Shown here: positions 1-12,238 of the stretch, piece after piece
Layout: the number at the start of each line of letters is the position of its first letter
How positions within the stretch are numbered: position 1 is the first letter of the stretch
Origin: Siniperca chuatsi
Taxonomy: Eukaryota; Chordata; Actinopteri; Centrarchiformes; Sinipercidae
NCBI RefSeq assembly: GCF_020085105.1
Contig: NC_058042.1
Coordinates: 16,972,001 to 17,036,000, forward strand
Direction of reading: 5' to 3'
Length of the DNA stretch: 64,000 bases
Notes under the pieces: model-generated
What the model saw: only the letters and a program-made list of their open reading frames with translations
What the model was told of the DNA's origin: nothing
Databases searched by the model: none
Made by a program: the position numbers and the translations under genes

Positions 1-654
1 TGTTGATGATGTTGTCTTCACAAGTCAAAATGGAGAGAGAAAGATGTGTTTTCAGATTCAGCTGGTGGTTTAGTCTCTTCCTAGTCTGAAGGAGGAGTGT
101 TGGAGGCCATGATGCCTAATGCTTTGGCTTCCAATCATCTTGTGGAAGATTTCTCACACTCTTCTGTGAAAAGCCCAAAGCACCTGTGAGATCTAACATC
201 CACCCCTTGTGTTTCTCTCCAGAGCAAGATGATTCTGAACGAAGACATTAAATATTAAGTGCGGTGACTTTTGGCTGGCAGGAGTCTTTCCATTGGCAGA
301 TGAGAAGCAGCAGTTAAGGTGTCAAGAGCTCATAACTAGGCTGTACAAATTGTGTTACATGCTGCCAGGGTATTTCCTGGCTCAAATGAGGGGAAAGGTG
401 GCCCGTAAAGGGTGACCTATTGAATTAATATTTTCCTATACCAAATCCTAAGCACATGTGTGAGGCCCCATCTGCCTACCTGCCTATAGGGAGCACTGGC
501 GATGACGGAAATAATCTTATATCTATAGAAACAAACAAAAAAGATAGTGATTTGGTGTTAAAACATGCTTAAATGATAAGATTGGTTTACAGTGTAGTCA
601 AATATCAATTTTCTTCACAGATCACTTAATTTACCAACCAAACCAGAACACCAG

Positions 655-860
655 CTTCATGTAATCCAATATACCAGCCTTACAATAAACCCTCCCTCTG
701 TGAAGCTTATCATATTTAGTTTTTGTTGAGACTGTGCCAGAGAGCTGTTGATTCAACTCTTTGGTCTTTTTGAAGGCTGAATGTTTTGGTTGTGTATTGT
801 TTGATTATAATATATTAAAACAAGCTTCAAATTGAAACTAGTTGACCTTTAACACCTGTA
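655..860 (+). repeat. Interspersed repeat ('ttattaggtacacc' family), degenerate copy
   Basis: Shares the blocks aataaa.cct, tttttgttgagactgt, ttgattcaact.t.tggtc and tttttgaaggctg with the copy at 7905-8130 and with a percomorph repeat I recall. The ends are blurred. Confidence 0.45.
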
Positions 861-1344
861 CTCTGACTCTCCCATCATCCCCTTCTATCTGAGAGAAGAG
901 CCACAAAGGCCGTATAGGAAGGATAGATGGATGGGTCTACGAAACATCAGACTTTGACATAGGAGACTGCTGTTTGTTTCCTGTTTCCAACCAGCAGTCA
1001 ATGTTGTTGTGTTTTTTTGTATGACCACAATCATTTTCTAACCTTAACCACATGTTTATTATTGTAACCATGACGACGAAGGTCCCTTAACCACAATGAA
1101 ATAGTAATTTTAACCCAAACCACAATTGTTCCTTAAACCTAACCCAGTGGTTTTTCTGTGTAAACCTAACCAAAACTTAACCATAGTGTTGTTACGTCAT
1201 AAAACAGAATTATTTTTACAAGGATTTGTAACGGTTTTGGAAGACACAGACAAATTATGTCGTCCTGTCAATACAGGCGTTGGATCAGGAAACGCTTCTA
1301 TGTGTCGTATGTAGAGGGGATGGACAAATTACATATGTTGTTGT

Positions 1345-1587
1345 TTAATTTGGAGGACTTGCAGTTTGTTTGGTCAACAGTCCAAAATCTAGATATATTC
1401 AATTTTCTGCAATGCAAGACAAAGAAAAGCAGAAAATGTTCACATTTGAGAACCTGGAACCATCAAATGTTTGCCATTTTTGCTTGGAAAATGACCAGTC
1501 CAACATTAATTAATTATCAAAATAGTCCCCAATGATTTTCCTGTCAATCAACTAATTGATTAACCGATTAATAGCTGCAGCTCTAAT
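1345..1587 (-). repeat. Interspersed repeat ('gctgcaac...attaatcg' family)
   Basis: Contains tggtcaacagtccaaaa, cacatttgagaacctggaacc, attatcaaaatagt and the end ttgattaaccgattaatagctgcagctcta. These are the blocks of an abundant percomorph repeat with gctgcaac-type ends, here in reverse orientation relative to the copies at 15761 and 59196. Probably a non-autonomous DNA transposon. Confidence 0.6.
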
Positions 1588-2924
1588 GGCATGCATTTCT
1601 ACTCTTTTCAACTCTTACTACTCTTGGGTCTAATTATCCTCAGGTCCCTTTCAGTTTAGGTTTAATTTATTTATTTTTTTAATACATTTTCTGCACATTG
1701 GGTTTGGAAAAGCTTTCCACAGGTCAGTTTCGGACTCGTTTCAAATGTTGGACCCGTGAAGATCTCTACATTGAAAGTCCCATGTCAGTTCATTTTTAGT
1801 CACTTCATTTGTGTCCCACTACCACACTAAGCACAGTGAAAAATGCCCTCAGGTTTTCTATTCCTCCTGCTGTGGATGTTTTGAGACACTGTATAGCCAC
1901 AGTCACTTCGTGGTTTCAAAGACCTGATCCAGATTTATGTGTTCAACATTGTTGGTTTTCTGTAGAGGGTGAGACTGTCTTTGTTGAGTCTGTTCCTGCC
2001 TTTTATACTGTTCAACCTGTCACGTCACAAGGTATTTCATGACCTTCAGAAATGATGTCAAACAGTCCATCCTACAGTCTAACACTTGTGAGATCTCAAT
2101 ATCCTGTGTATTAATTTATTTTTTCTGAGTCATCTGCTGCTTCCTTGGCAGACTGGCAGGGTTGTAATGAATGGATGCACCGGACTGGGCGATTTCCCCC
2201 TGCATCCTGTCATTGTTGGTATTCTTTCTTGCTTTCTTTATTGAAGTGACACTTAAGGGTTTGGCTACTGAGAGAGATTCCTGGTAGTGTGGTGGATGAC
2301 ACGTTAATTGTAGCAGAGGAATTATCTGTTCAGTTGAAAGCAGAAGTAGCACCAATATCTGTATTGTTTAGAAAAAGGAAGACGGCAGTGAAGGGGACGC
2401 TAACCAACTGTCTCATGTACCTACACACAACACTTTTATCTGGACAGAGGTTAGGCTTTGTAGAACTCATTCATACTTCATTTGTCAATGTATCTACTTA
2501 ACAAACACTGATCGAGAAGCATCAACCAACACCATCTGTATTTGTTACGTTTGTTCTTAATGTTAATATATGATTTTCTGACTTTGGCACCCCCAGTGGT
2601 AGTATAAAAAAATACTCTGCCCTTCCCCACATCTGACCAGGGATCAAGGAAGATAAACATCTGAAAGCAACACATAGACTGGACCGATATTCACTTGGAT
2701 TGTCTCATTTTTCTACAAACCAGAACATATACCATCAGAATCATTCGAAAGATGATATAATTACATAACAATTCTACATTTCCTGTATGGGATTTTTATT
2801 AATACTCAACCTAAAAAGTTTGAGGATGCCTCTGACTACTTGTGCTGCTGTTGGTAATAAATGGATTGAAACTCATTGTTGGTGAGAAGTTAAAAGGACT
2901 CAACCATGAAAATGAAGGACTGTC

Positions 2925-3010
2925 GCTGAAGAAGGCATTGCCGAAACGTCTTTGCATTTTCCTGTGCTGAATTTTGACATTGAAAACTAAATAAAAGGAA
3001 CAATCGAACT
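2925..3010 (+). repeat. Retroelement-like 3' tail
   Basis: Contains gctgaagaaggcattgccgaaacgtctttgc followed shortly by an aataaaa tail. The 'gccgaaacgtc' block is a recurrent retroelement tail motif in fish genomes as far as I recall. Length and class are not resolved. Confidence 0.4.
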
Positions 3011-5278
3011 GATTTGGGTGTGCAAATCCTTTTTGTACTTTTTGGACTCTGACTTTGGTGGCACGCAGCCCAGCTCTCTTTTTTGTTGGTTGAGCATGAT
3101 GTTTTTTTCTTCTACTTTATTAATACTGAGCCCCCTATTGTTCCATCTAATTCACAGAATTAAAGATGTATTTCACTCTCATTGAGTTCTGAAACTAGAT
3201 CTACGTTTGTTAGATGAAAAAGAATCTTACGGGTATAATATGAGTTTTATAAGGATATAATGCTTGGAAACAATTAAGAAAAACAGACCTATGTATATAT
3301 GTTGGTTTTCATGTTAAACTCGAATCAGACTCGAGTCAAAAGGTAAATCCCAACCTAAAAAAATCTAGAGCATGACAGCTGGTCACAAGGCCGCTAACTG
3401 CATGTTTTTTATGAAATCTTTAAACATTCATTAGCTACTGGAGGTCTTCTTAGCTCCTGACTACATTATAGTCCTTTTAACCTTGTGTAAAGTTGCCCTT
3501 CCACAGTTTAATTTAAAATGAAATGTTTGCTTCTAGCCCCCACACACAGTTGAATCCCTTGCCTCAGGACAAGTCAAGTCAAGGTGAACTGGGTCTCTCC
3601 TGAATAGCTTTACATACTGTGCATATATGTAGATTATTGTTGTCCCTTATGTCCTTTTTTTACCCATCTTGGTTGCCAAAGTCTCTTTTAATATCACTCA
3701 CTGAAGTCAGGCACTGTAACTTTTTACTGCTTCAGAAACTAATAATTATTGTTCATTTTAATCATTAATTAATTCATTGTATCAGTCATTTTAATAGTAA
3801 TAATGACATTACATTATCTCCCTCTTTTCACTCCTTCATGTATCAGAGTTTGACAAAGAGGGAGTTTTTTGACGAGTTAAATAAGACATCATCAGCAGAA
3901 ATGATAATGTTCATCTCTCACCGTCTCTGCAAGCCGCAACCTGCTCAATTAGAAATAAAACGTTTTCTCTCTTCATGCTTCTCTTCAAAAGCATTCTTTT
4001 GGGGGCATTTTTACTTAGATGACATGCACATCCATATACAAGTAGTCTGGATCAAAGGCTGCTCACTTACAGAAAAAATAAAATTAAACTGCACATCTTA
4101 TAGGCTAGCTGCTCTTAAAATTACATTTTTATTGCAGCAGTGGTGTCTTGAGCTGTGGTTTTGCCTGACTGATCAGTAGACTTTCCAAATCCTAATTAGT
4201 CTTAACACCAAATCTTTTTAAGTAATTAATATCTGAAGGAGTAGGCTCAGTCTAGCTCTGGAAGGTGAGCTTGAAAGACACATTGTCATAAATCTGGAAA
4301 ATGGCAAGTCTTAAAGAAATAAAATTTAGGAAATTAGGACATAAAGACTGTACAGTATGTATAAGCTCTAAAGCAGCAGGTTAGGGTTTTGCCAGGCCTT
4401 GTTTAAAGCTGTGATTGTTTTGAAAAGCCTTCTCATTTAACACATTTTTTGGCGTTAGGTTTCTTGTCCTACATTCTTATGCTCTACTGTTCTATTGTGA
4501 ATTTCTGAGTGCCTCAAGACTCAAACAGACCTTCCCAGTGTACGCGAAATGTTGATCCAATGCCAGCTATTTTATCTGTTTATTCCCACTTTATCAAGAG
4601 AGTCAACAGCTTCCATCAGAAATCAGTCCAGAAGGTTTCCAAAAGTAGACCTCTGTGCCACAAGCTATTTTTAAGTCATGTTCACTGTGATTGTAGTTCA
4701 TACACTTTGGTTTGTACAGATTAAACAAACAAAATATAACACGTCAATTACTGAGCTTTAGAGGTGCTGGTATGCTGATTCTGTTACCTTTGAACATAGG
4801 CTAGCAGTTTCCCCCTGTTTCCAGTCTTTGTGCTAAGCTAAGCTAACCAGCTGCTGGCTGTCGCTTCATATTTACTTTACAGACATAAGAGTGGTTATTG
4901 AACTTCTCATCTAACACTTGGCAAGAAAGTGAGTAATCGTATTTCCCAAAAGGTTGAACTATTTCTTTAACTGGCTATAGGCTTAAGTATTTTCCAGCAT
5001 TTCTTTAACTTAATCATTAACTAATTAACTAACTATTTTGCAGACTGTGAGTAGCTAATAAATTCAGTTTTGCTATGAGTCCTCACCAGGCTCAGACTAA
5101 ATGCAGTTAGCATGGGTAGCTTGGTGATGTCACACTGTCATTGAGTGTATGTGTGCGGTATTGCTAAAGGCTCTTCCTGTTGCCTCAGCACAGTTTTCCT
5201 GTGGACATGCCACATGCCTGTGTTGGCACACCAAACGTTTAGTTGAACAATTCTATTATACTGTAGATTGTTAATATT

Positions 5279-5305
5279 TGTGTGTGTGTGTGTGTGTGTG
5301 TGTGT
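5279..5305. repeat. (TG)13 microsatellite
   Basis: Uninterrupted TG dinucleotides in the non-coding left part of the window. Confidence 0.95.
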
Positions 5306-7904
5306 AGTCACCTCGGTTTTCAGATGAAAACAGGCAGTCTCCAGAGGAACTTCTTATCACCAGTTAGGCCTGACTTCATTGGAAGCGTTGTGTAGAAGTT
5401 TAGCACATTCCAGTATGTGTCTAAGTATGGCATTTTTTGGCGAGTGTGCATGTGTGTGATCTTGCGTTTGTGTGTTGTCCTCTGTAAATAGTTTGAATTC
5501 CACTGCTCTCTGAAGTCACGCTTTCAAGTTAAGCTCGGACTGTTTCATCTTTTTGAGTCCGCTGGTAAGCACAGAGCCAAAGGTAGATGTGTTGTCGAAC
5601 ATTATTCTCTGCCAGAATTTGACTGTATTTTTCCCAGTTGTATTCACTCCCAAATAACATACAGTAACACTGACTACATTGCACTGCTGCAGCTGGGTGG
5701 TTTGGCCCTCACAGGAGCCTCAGTGGGCTGTTTTGTAAAGTCAGGATAGTGGTGGGTGTTTGTTGAAAGCAAGTCATGTAAACTGAATGCTTGGAGGTCG
5801 TTCCTGGTCACTTCAGGATTAACTGGACTGAAAGATCTACATGCCACAAAGCCTGGTGTGACACAAATGGCTTAGCCTGATCTCAAGCCTGGCTGACCTT
5901 CACTTTTTCAAATGAATGTGTAGAAAGAATAAAATATATGAGACTTTTTCAGAAAGCTGTCAGAACTCAAAGATTATTAAGATTGCTGGGAGTAATAGCC
6001 AAAATAGAAAATGTTTACATTTCTGGCAAAAGTAAAAACAAATATTTTATCATTGTTACTACTAGTCTTTTTATTTGGGATTGACCTAATTAACAGCTGC
6101 AGCCATAAATTCTTCACTATAGCTGCTACAATATGAACACATATTTTTAAGGGCAGCTGATATAAAATATCTATGGTTTCCACCAAACTTTGACGTCTCA
6201 TTTGTTTTTGGCCTAAAATATATATTTAAAATACAGCCATTCTTTGCTGTGGTGTTTCTGTACCCTGAGTTGTAGGCTTACGTGGAGCTTGAACCAGGTC
6301 CAATGTAAATTTGCAGATAGACCTTCTACATAACCAAGGTCCATATCAAATGAAGATGCAGGTCAGGGACTATAAACTGATATTGTGAGCAGTTTTTTTA
6401 TCTGTATACTTTTCCTTTCTTTTTTTCACAGTGATCCAGTAGATTCACTTTTTCCGAGTATACTGGTCGACAATCACCGGCTTAAGCAGCCTTCGCTGTT
6501 TGGACAGTAAGACCAGCACAAGGTGTTTAAGGCTAGAAAGATGCTCAAGGTAGAAATATTGGCATATTGTCAATCTAATATTATTATCTAAATAGTTTTG
6601 AAGATGATATCATAATATGCACTGATCATTCTCTGTTCCTGACTAAAAATTCTTCTCCTCTCCATCTTCTGACATGCATTCCTTGGGGTCGGGGGTTGCC
6701 TATACTACTGTAGCTCTGACTAATATTCATCGCGTACAGGAGCATCACACTGGCGCAATAACTGTCATTTCACATGTCCTCTGTACTCTAGTGAGGTAAT
6801 TCTCGTCTCTTTCCTCATCAGGCGAACATTTTCTCAAATACAATGATTGTGTCACGATCCTTCCTGGATGCACTAACTGGTTAAATACAATGATAATATC
6901 TCCAGTTATAATGGCTGCTATTGTGCAGTACGCTGTAAAGTAACCACTTTAGGACTTTTCTTTCAACATCATTGAGTCATTATGTATAATAATTTTGTAT
7001 TTATTAGTGACAGGCACTGCAGTCAAAATGAAAGTTGTGTGACCTGTATTCCACTTAGTTGATATTATTATGTTATTAGGTAATGTGGAGTGAAAATGTA
7101 GATCAAACTCTTAAGCTGTGGAAAAATGCAGTGTGCTGTAAATTGAGCTCTATTTATTACTTAAATTATGACTTTTCCGCTATCAACCTTCATTATCTGT
7201 ATTGACCTATAGTAAAATGATGTAAAATCCTCTATGCCTCAGATAATCTGCTTTGAAAATGACTCATAAGTCTTGACTTCCTAAGATTGTGATGAACTGT
7301 TACAACAGATGTTGATTACTTACGGCTAACATGGCTGTATGATAAGGGTTCACAACTCATGTCTAAAAAATGCAACAGTAATGAATGACTCGTCATGATG
7401 AAATGCATGAATTCATATATGAAATATCAAGAAATCATGTGGCTCAATATTAACAAATGATCAAGGTATGTTTAGGTTAATATAGTATTCATTTATGAAC
7501 ATTAAAGATACCCTCTCTGGTTTTGTAAAGCATCCAGTAGTGGCCCCATAAAGCATCAACAGAGAGCTGAGAGGAAATTTGTGGATGTTGGTGGGTGTTT
7601 TAACAAAATCAGGGAGCGTTGCATTGGGAGCATTACAGGCAGGTCATGCATTAATTAACATGCCATCACATTATCTGCAATTGGCTTTGTCAGTGGACAA
7701 ATGCTTCTCTGTTCATAACTGCTGTTAACATCTGCCACCTGTCATTGAAAAAATTGTTTCTGATCTCAGAAGTAAGGCCTACTGGATGTTTTTACTTCAT
7801 CGCACATGTGCTCACCCCGCCTCCCCATCATTCATGCTTACATCATGTTACATCACTTTTACAATATGCATACTTCTTTGACAAGTTTGTTCCAGCTTGT
7901 AAAT

Positions 7905-8130
7905 GTATACTCAGTTGCCAGTTTATTAGGTACACCTAGCTAAAACAAACAAAAAAAACCAACAGCCCTGCAACAAATCCTACCTTTCCTACCTCCTGAA
8001 GGTTATAATGTTCAGTTTTTGTTGATTCAACTTTATGGTCATTTTTGAGGCTGCAGTCTGTGGTTCTGTTGAATTGTATTGCGTTATACTGAGAGGTGCT
8101 TCTAATATTTAGTCTACCTTCATTGATACT
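7905..8130 (+). repeat. Interspersed repeat ('ttattaggtacacc' family)
   Basis: Begins cagttgccagtttattaggtacacctagctaaaac and runs through ataatgttcagtttttgttgattcaactttatggtc to ctgagaggtgcttctaatatttagtctacc. These blocks match a repeat I know from many percomorph genomes, and in part the copy at 655-860. Non-coding. Confidence 0.65.
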
Positions 8131-9329
8131 GCAAATGTAACCAAACTAACCTCAATATTGAAATATGTTGATCTAATGGGATGGCATTTTGGGGAGGAAT
8201 TTTTGAGGATTTTTAGAAAGAAAGTCATTGGTAATGTAGATATGACAATCAGCTCGATAAGTCACATAAGCTCAAGTTTGAGTCACTTAATGCTGCATTT
8301 AAGACCAGAAGAACATAAATGTAAGTTACATTACAATACTGGGGTATTTAAAATTCCAGGTGATATCGACCACATATAATAATAATATAATAATAATAAA
8401 AATGATATGAATCATATATCAGCCAATATTTATTTTTAACATAAACATTTATAATAAGAATCCCTTAGATTGTATAATTTAAGAACAGTGACCAGAGCAG
8501 GACATTTTGCAGTTGAATAATAAACTTGTCACTTCACACATTTATCGGCCAAGCTCTAATGATCATATTTGGTTCAAACCGAGGCCCGTCTTGCATCCTT
8601 CTTGCTTGGCGAAGGTAAGCTCTGTGCCGCCAGCTACATTAATGAATGTATGACCTAAATGTGAATGAATTTATAACTTCATTATCCATAAAGTGTTAAG
8701 TAATTACTCAATTACAATAAAAAAAACAACTAATTTTGTGACTTGATTATTTATTAAACCAGAGTTGTAATGTATCATACACTATTTCTTGAGTCATGCA
8801 ATAGCTATACATTAATTAAGCGTGAGTGGCAAACTCATATTTTAAAGTGTATTATTTGGTTGTGCTATCCCTTAGTAGTGGTTGGTGACAAATAGGATAA
8901 TATGTGGTGACATTTTACAAAGATGATTCAGATTTTTTGCCAATTTGTGTAATATCCTGCATTGTTAATGCCCAGTTCTCTAATTTTCTCCACATTATCT
9001 CACAAGAGACGCAACCACTCAAAAGACTAGTCCCCTGATCTGTGTTGCTATGGAGTCCCTGGCAGCCTTCATGTAGGCTTGGCTGTAAACATTTCAGGGT
9101 TGTTGTACATGGTTTGCTGCAGGTGCCAGCCCCTTCAGTTCTTTTCCCTCACTGCTTGGATTAATGTTCAAATGTACTGACAAGGTGAGCTTAATCTTAT
9201 CTTCCCCATCACTTCTTGTTCAGTAGTATTCCACCAAGTTCAATAATATAATATCTACCTTGTGTATCTCTGTAGCCTGAATTTTTCAACATAAATAGGT
9301 TATTCTATTGCTTCATTTCTGCTTGACAG

Positions 9330-9574
9330 GATTCCACATGACAATACAGCTAACCTGTTGAGCAAGTTGAAGTACAGAAAAGGGTCTGGGAGCACAATAA
9401 ACAAGACAGAGAGAGAGAGAGACGTAGGTGGAGTGGAGGAGGGGGACAGAAGGGGAGTTAAATCAGTCACTCAGCCAAAAAACCAGTGCCACGCCCCAGG
9501 TGCCAGGGCTAGTAAGAGCAAGCAGCAGGAATGTGAGGGAAATGAATGGGAGTGTAAGTCCTGCCATTCACATG
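9330..9574 (+). other. Possible alternative exon in nfat5 intron 1
   Basis: A good acceptor (cttcatttctgcttgacag) is followed 245 bases later by a strong donor (catg/gtgagtgc). The frame across it is open for most of its length but encodes no recognised peptide, and 245 is not a multiple of three. It could be a non-coding cassette or alternative first exon of nfat5, or chance. Confidence 0.25.
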
Positions 9575-10523
9575 GTGAGTGCTTTCTTTTTTCACCTTTA
9601 GCCTGCACTTCTTACCATATAAACATATCACAAGGTATGGTGAGGGTATAAAGAGCAAAAATATTTGACTGCTCCAAAAATGTCTAACTTTATTCAGGAT
9701 TTCTGACATGGAACTTGGATTTTAAGAGTATGTGATTTGTTAGTTATCCTTCTGTTTACACTGAACATGAGTATAAGCTAAATTTGTGGAACAGTTAATG
9801 AGGGTAGCCACATTTAAGTTCAGTTCATATTTATCAAAATGTATTAATAGCATGAGCATACCTGATCAAAACTAACCACATCAGCATGGTGTCTGTCAGT
9901 GTGAACATTTTTGGTCAGGCTTTAATCTGTTATTATGATGATCACAGATGGACAGAAAATGAAAGGTTTTCCTCAGTGGTCTGCACAACACGACTGCAGT
10001 CTTAAGTTAAAATCAAAACATCACGTGGCGTGTGAGTCAGAACGGTTTATTTCCCAGCAAACTAGTCTGACCTTTTTCATTTTTTTTATTTTCTCCTGTG
10101 TGAAAGGGACAGTGTTTTGTCATGTGTAAATAAAGAATTGCACTCTGTCTGCTTATGAGGAAACAAATATGCAGCAAAATAAGAATTTGTTTCAGTCTTT
10201 AAAAATGTCAAGGGACTGTGGAAACACTTTGAACAGGCCAGCCAGTGATTCGAGTCCGCTGCTCTGAGAGAAGAGTGCATATTTTCTGTCTGTGCGGTTG
10301 GCAATCTGTTTACTGGAAGGGTTGCTCACTCGGAGCACATGTTCCTGCATGTGCAGTCAGTCAGTGAGCCCCGAGAAGACTGTAGAGTTAAAGTGTAAAT
10401 GCAGGGGGCAGAGAATGTGTTTTTGTGGAGGTGGTGGGGGGCATTTGTGTGCATGTGCATGCATGTGTGTCTTTGATTTTGTTTGGAGAACTTAGCAAAT
10501 AACCAGCAAAACCACACTAGAAT

Positions 10524-10525
<2 letters not shown>

Positions 10526-10580
<55 letters not shown>
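10526..10580. repeat. (TG)27 microsatellite
   Basis: Uninterrupted TG tract. The Cys/Val ORF that runs across it is an artefact. Confidence 0.97.
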
Positions 10581-10581
<1 letters not shown>

Positions 10582-11266
10582 CAGTGTGAGTTATATGAGT
10601 TTGCTGAGTCCAGATTTAAGCTCCCTTTCTGGGAACCAGCATTCCCTGCTCTTCTAAAGCGAGCTGTAAGAGACTGGAGGGCTTTGGGAATGAAGAGGCA
10701 TGGGCTGGTTTCAGTATGTCCCAGGTTTGTCTATTGTACACAGCGAGTGGTAACAATGGGAGGGTTAAGTATCTGATATACACACCGAACCCTGGGACTC
10801 AGCTGCAAGTAATTAAAGCTGGCAGTTGGCAGAGAAGAGAGTCAGGCGACTGTAATGGCCGCTCTTAGTTCATACCATAATATTTGGATGTTGAATCAGG
10901 CTGCTAGTAAAAGTGTTGTCATGCTGTTGACCCAAGGCTTTCTCCCCTCCCCATGTCCTGTTGGCCCTGAGGGAGGCATAGAGAGGAGAGAAAAAGGCTT
11001 TGTACAACCCTGCTGTTGTTTGTAATGAGATCTGCTGTTTATTTGGTATGCTCCAGCTTTTGCTTTTACCTCAATGATCTTGTCATTTTGTGCTTTTTTT
11101 CCCATTTGGTTTGGTCCTCCTCAGGGTGTATTCAGAGCCCCGAGTTACCATTTTAGCTTTAGTGAAATAGACAATCTTCCAACAAAAGAAGACGTAGCTT
11201 AGATATTAGCTTTCCACCTCCTTGTTTAAGGAAAGCTTGCTAGGGTTAACAAAAATATCATAAATT

Positions 11267-11440
11267 GGGCTGCAACTAATGATTATTTTCATTATCGATT
11301 AATCTGCAGATTCTTTTTTGATTTATTGGCTAATCGTTTGGTATTAAAAGGTGAGAAAATGTTCACCACATTTCCCCTGAGTCCGAAAAGATGTCATCGC
11401 TTGTCTTGTTTTGTCAGACCAACAGTCCAAAACCCAAATA
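11267..11440 (+). repeat. Interspersed repeat ('gctgcaac...attaatcg' family)
   Basis: Starts gggctgcaactaatgattattttcattatcgattaatctgcagatt and continues through gctaatcgtttggtattaaaaggtgagaaaatg to cagaccaacagtccaaaa. A fragment resembling the other end (aactaatcgtgcattgggc) occurs near 11780, so the element may be split by other sequence. Confidence 0.6.
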
Positions 11441-12238
11441 TATGATATATATAATATATCCTGTATATATGGGTGACGTCAGTGCCAGGTTTTGGCAAGG
11501 AAAAGAAGAATGTGGGGAATAAAAAAATCTCTGGATCTGCTACATCGATTTTGCTTCTTTTTTTTTTGCTGTCCATCTTGAGTCTGACAATGTTGACAAG
11601 AGTGCACTGCTAAACTGGACTATCATGTGGTGCGGCAGAAGGTCATTGTTTGTAACAAGTAAAGATGGATCTTTAGAATTAAGTTAAAAGTCCTGATCAA
11701 AATCATCATCTCTTCACATTTATTGCCACTCTAATGTCATTTTTTTTTTTAATTCCTCTTGGTTTTCAGAATCTATCAACAAACTAATCGTGCATTGGGC
11801 TTTTGTTTTCTTTAAATTAATGCTACATCTTGGAGAGGACAGGCAACAGTGCGGCATGATTCTTGATAGGTGCAGCCGGCAGCAGAGTTTGTAAGAGAGG
11901 TGTAAACCTGTTAGTCATCTGAGGCTGGAATTAACATGCATTTCCCATAGTTGTAACTCTGTATTGTGGGTATTACCTTGTCTTTTGTCAGATTTGTTGC
12001 CAACCAGGTTGCAGATATGTTCTTAAAATTCTAAAAGTTGGGATGCTAAATTGATGTACACCTCTGTATCACTCATTACAACATCAACATGAAATCAAAT
12101 TACATAGAGAAACTGTATTTCTGAGAAAAGCAGGACTCAAAACATGTCTACAATATTTCACCAACAAAAGCTGTCGAGTTCCTGTTAATATGTCACCTTA
12201 TCATCCATTTTATTTATGCCCCCTTCGTCTCTCAACAG

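Larger units (their letters stand above)
1..12238. other. Long non-coding stretch, probably nfat5 intron 1
   Basis: No exon of a known gene is recognised here. The first nfat5 exon in the window starts at 12239 with two bases of a split codon, so at least one coding exon lies further left. I looked for an exon encoding the conserved N-terminus (human begins MPSDFISLLSADL) and did not find it. Short ORFs are scattered and look random. The stretch holds several degenerate interspersed repeats, two TG microsatellites and one possible cassette exon near 9330-9574, listed separately. It could instead contain the nfat5 5' end if that end is divergent or non-coding. Confidence 0.6.

Noticed and set aside
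8565-8585. Second tRNA B-box-like string (ggttcaaacc)
   Set aside because: No A box or acceptor stem around it.
10240-10270. tRNA-like B box (gattcgagtcc)
   Set aside because: No A box at the right distance and no cloverleaf-forming arms.
10483-10776. 97-codon ORF with a Cys-Val run
   Set aside because: The run is the (TG)n microsatellite read as codons; the same applies to 19550-19744 and 48243-48588.
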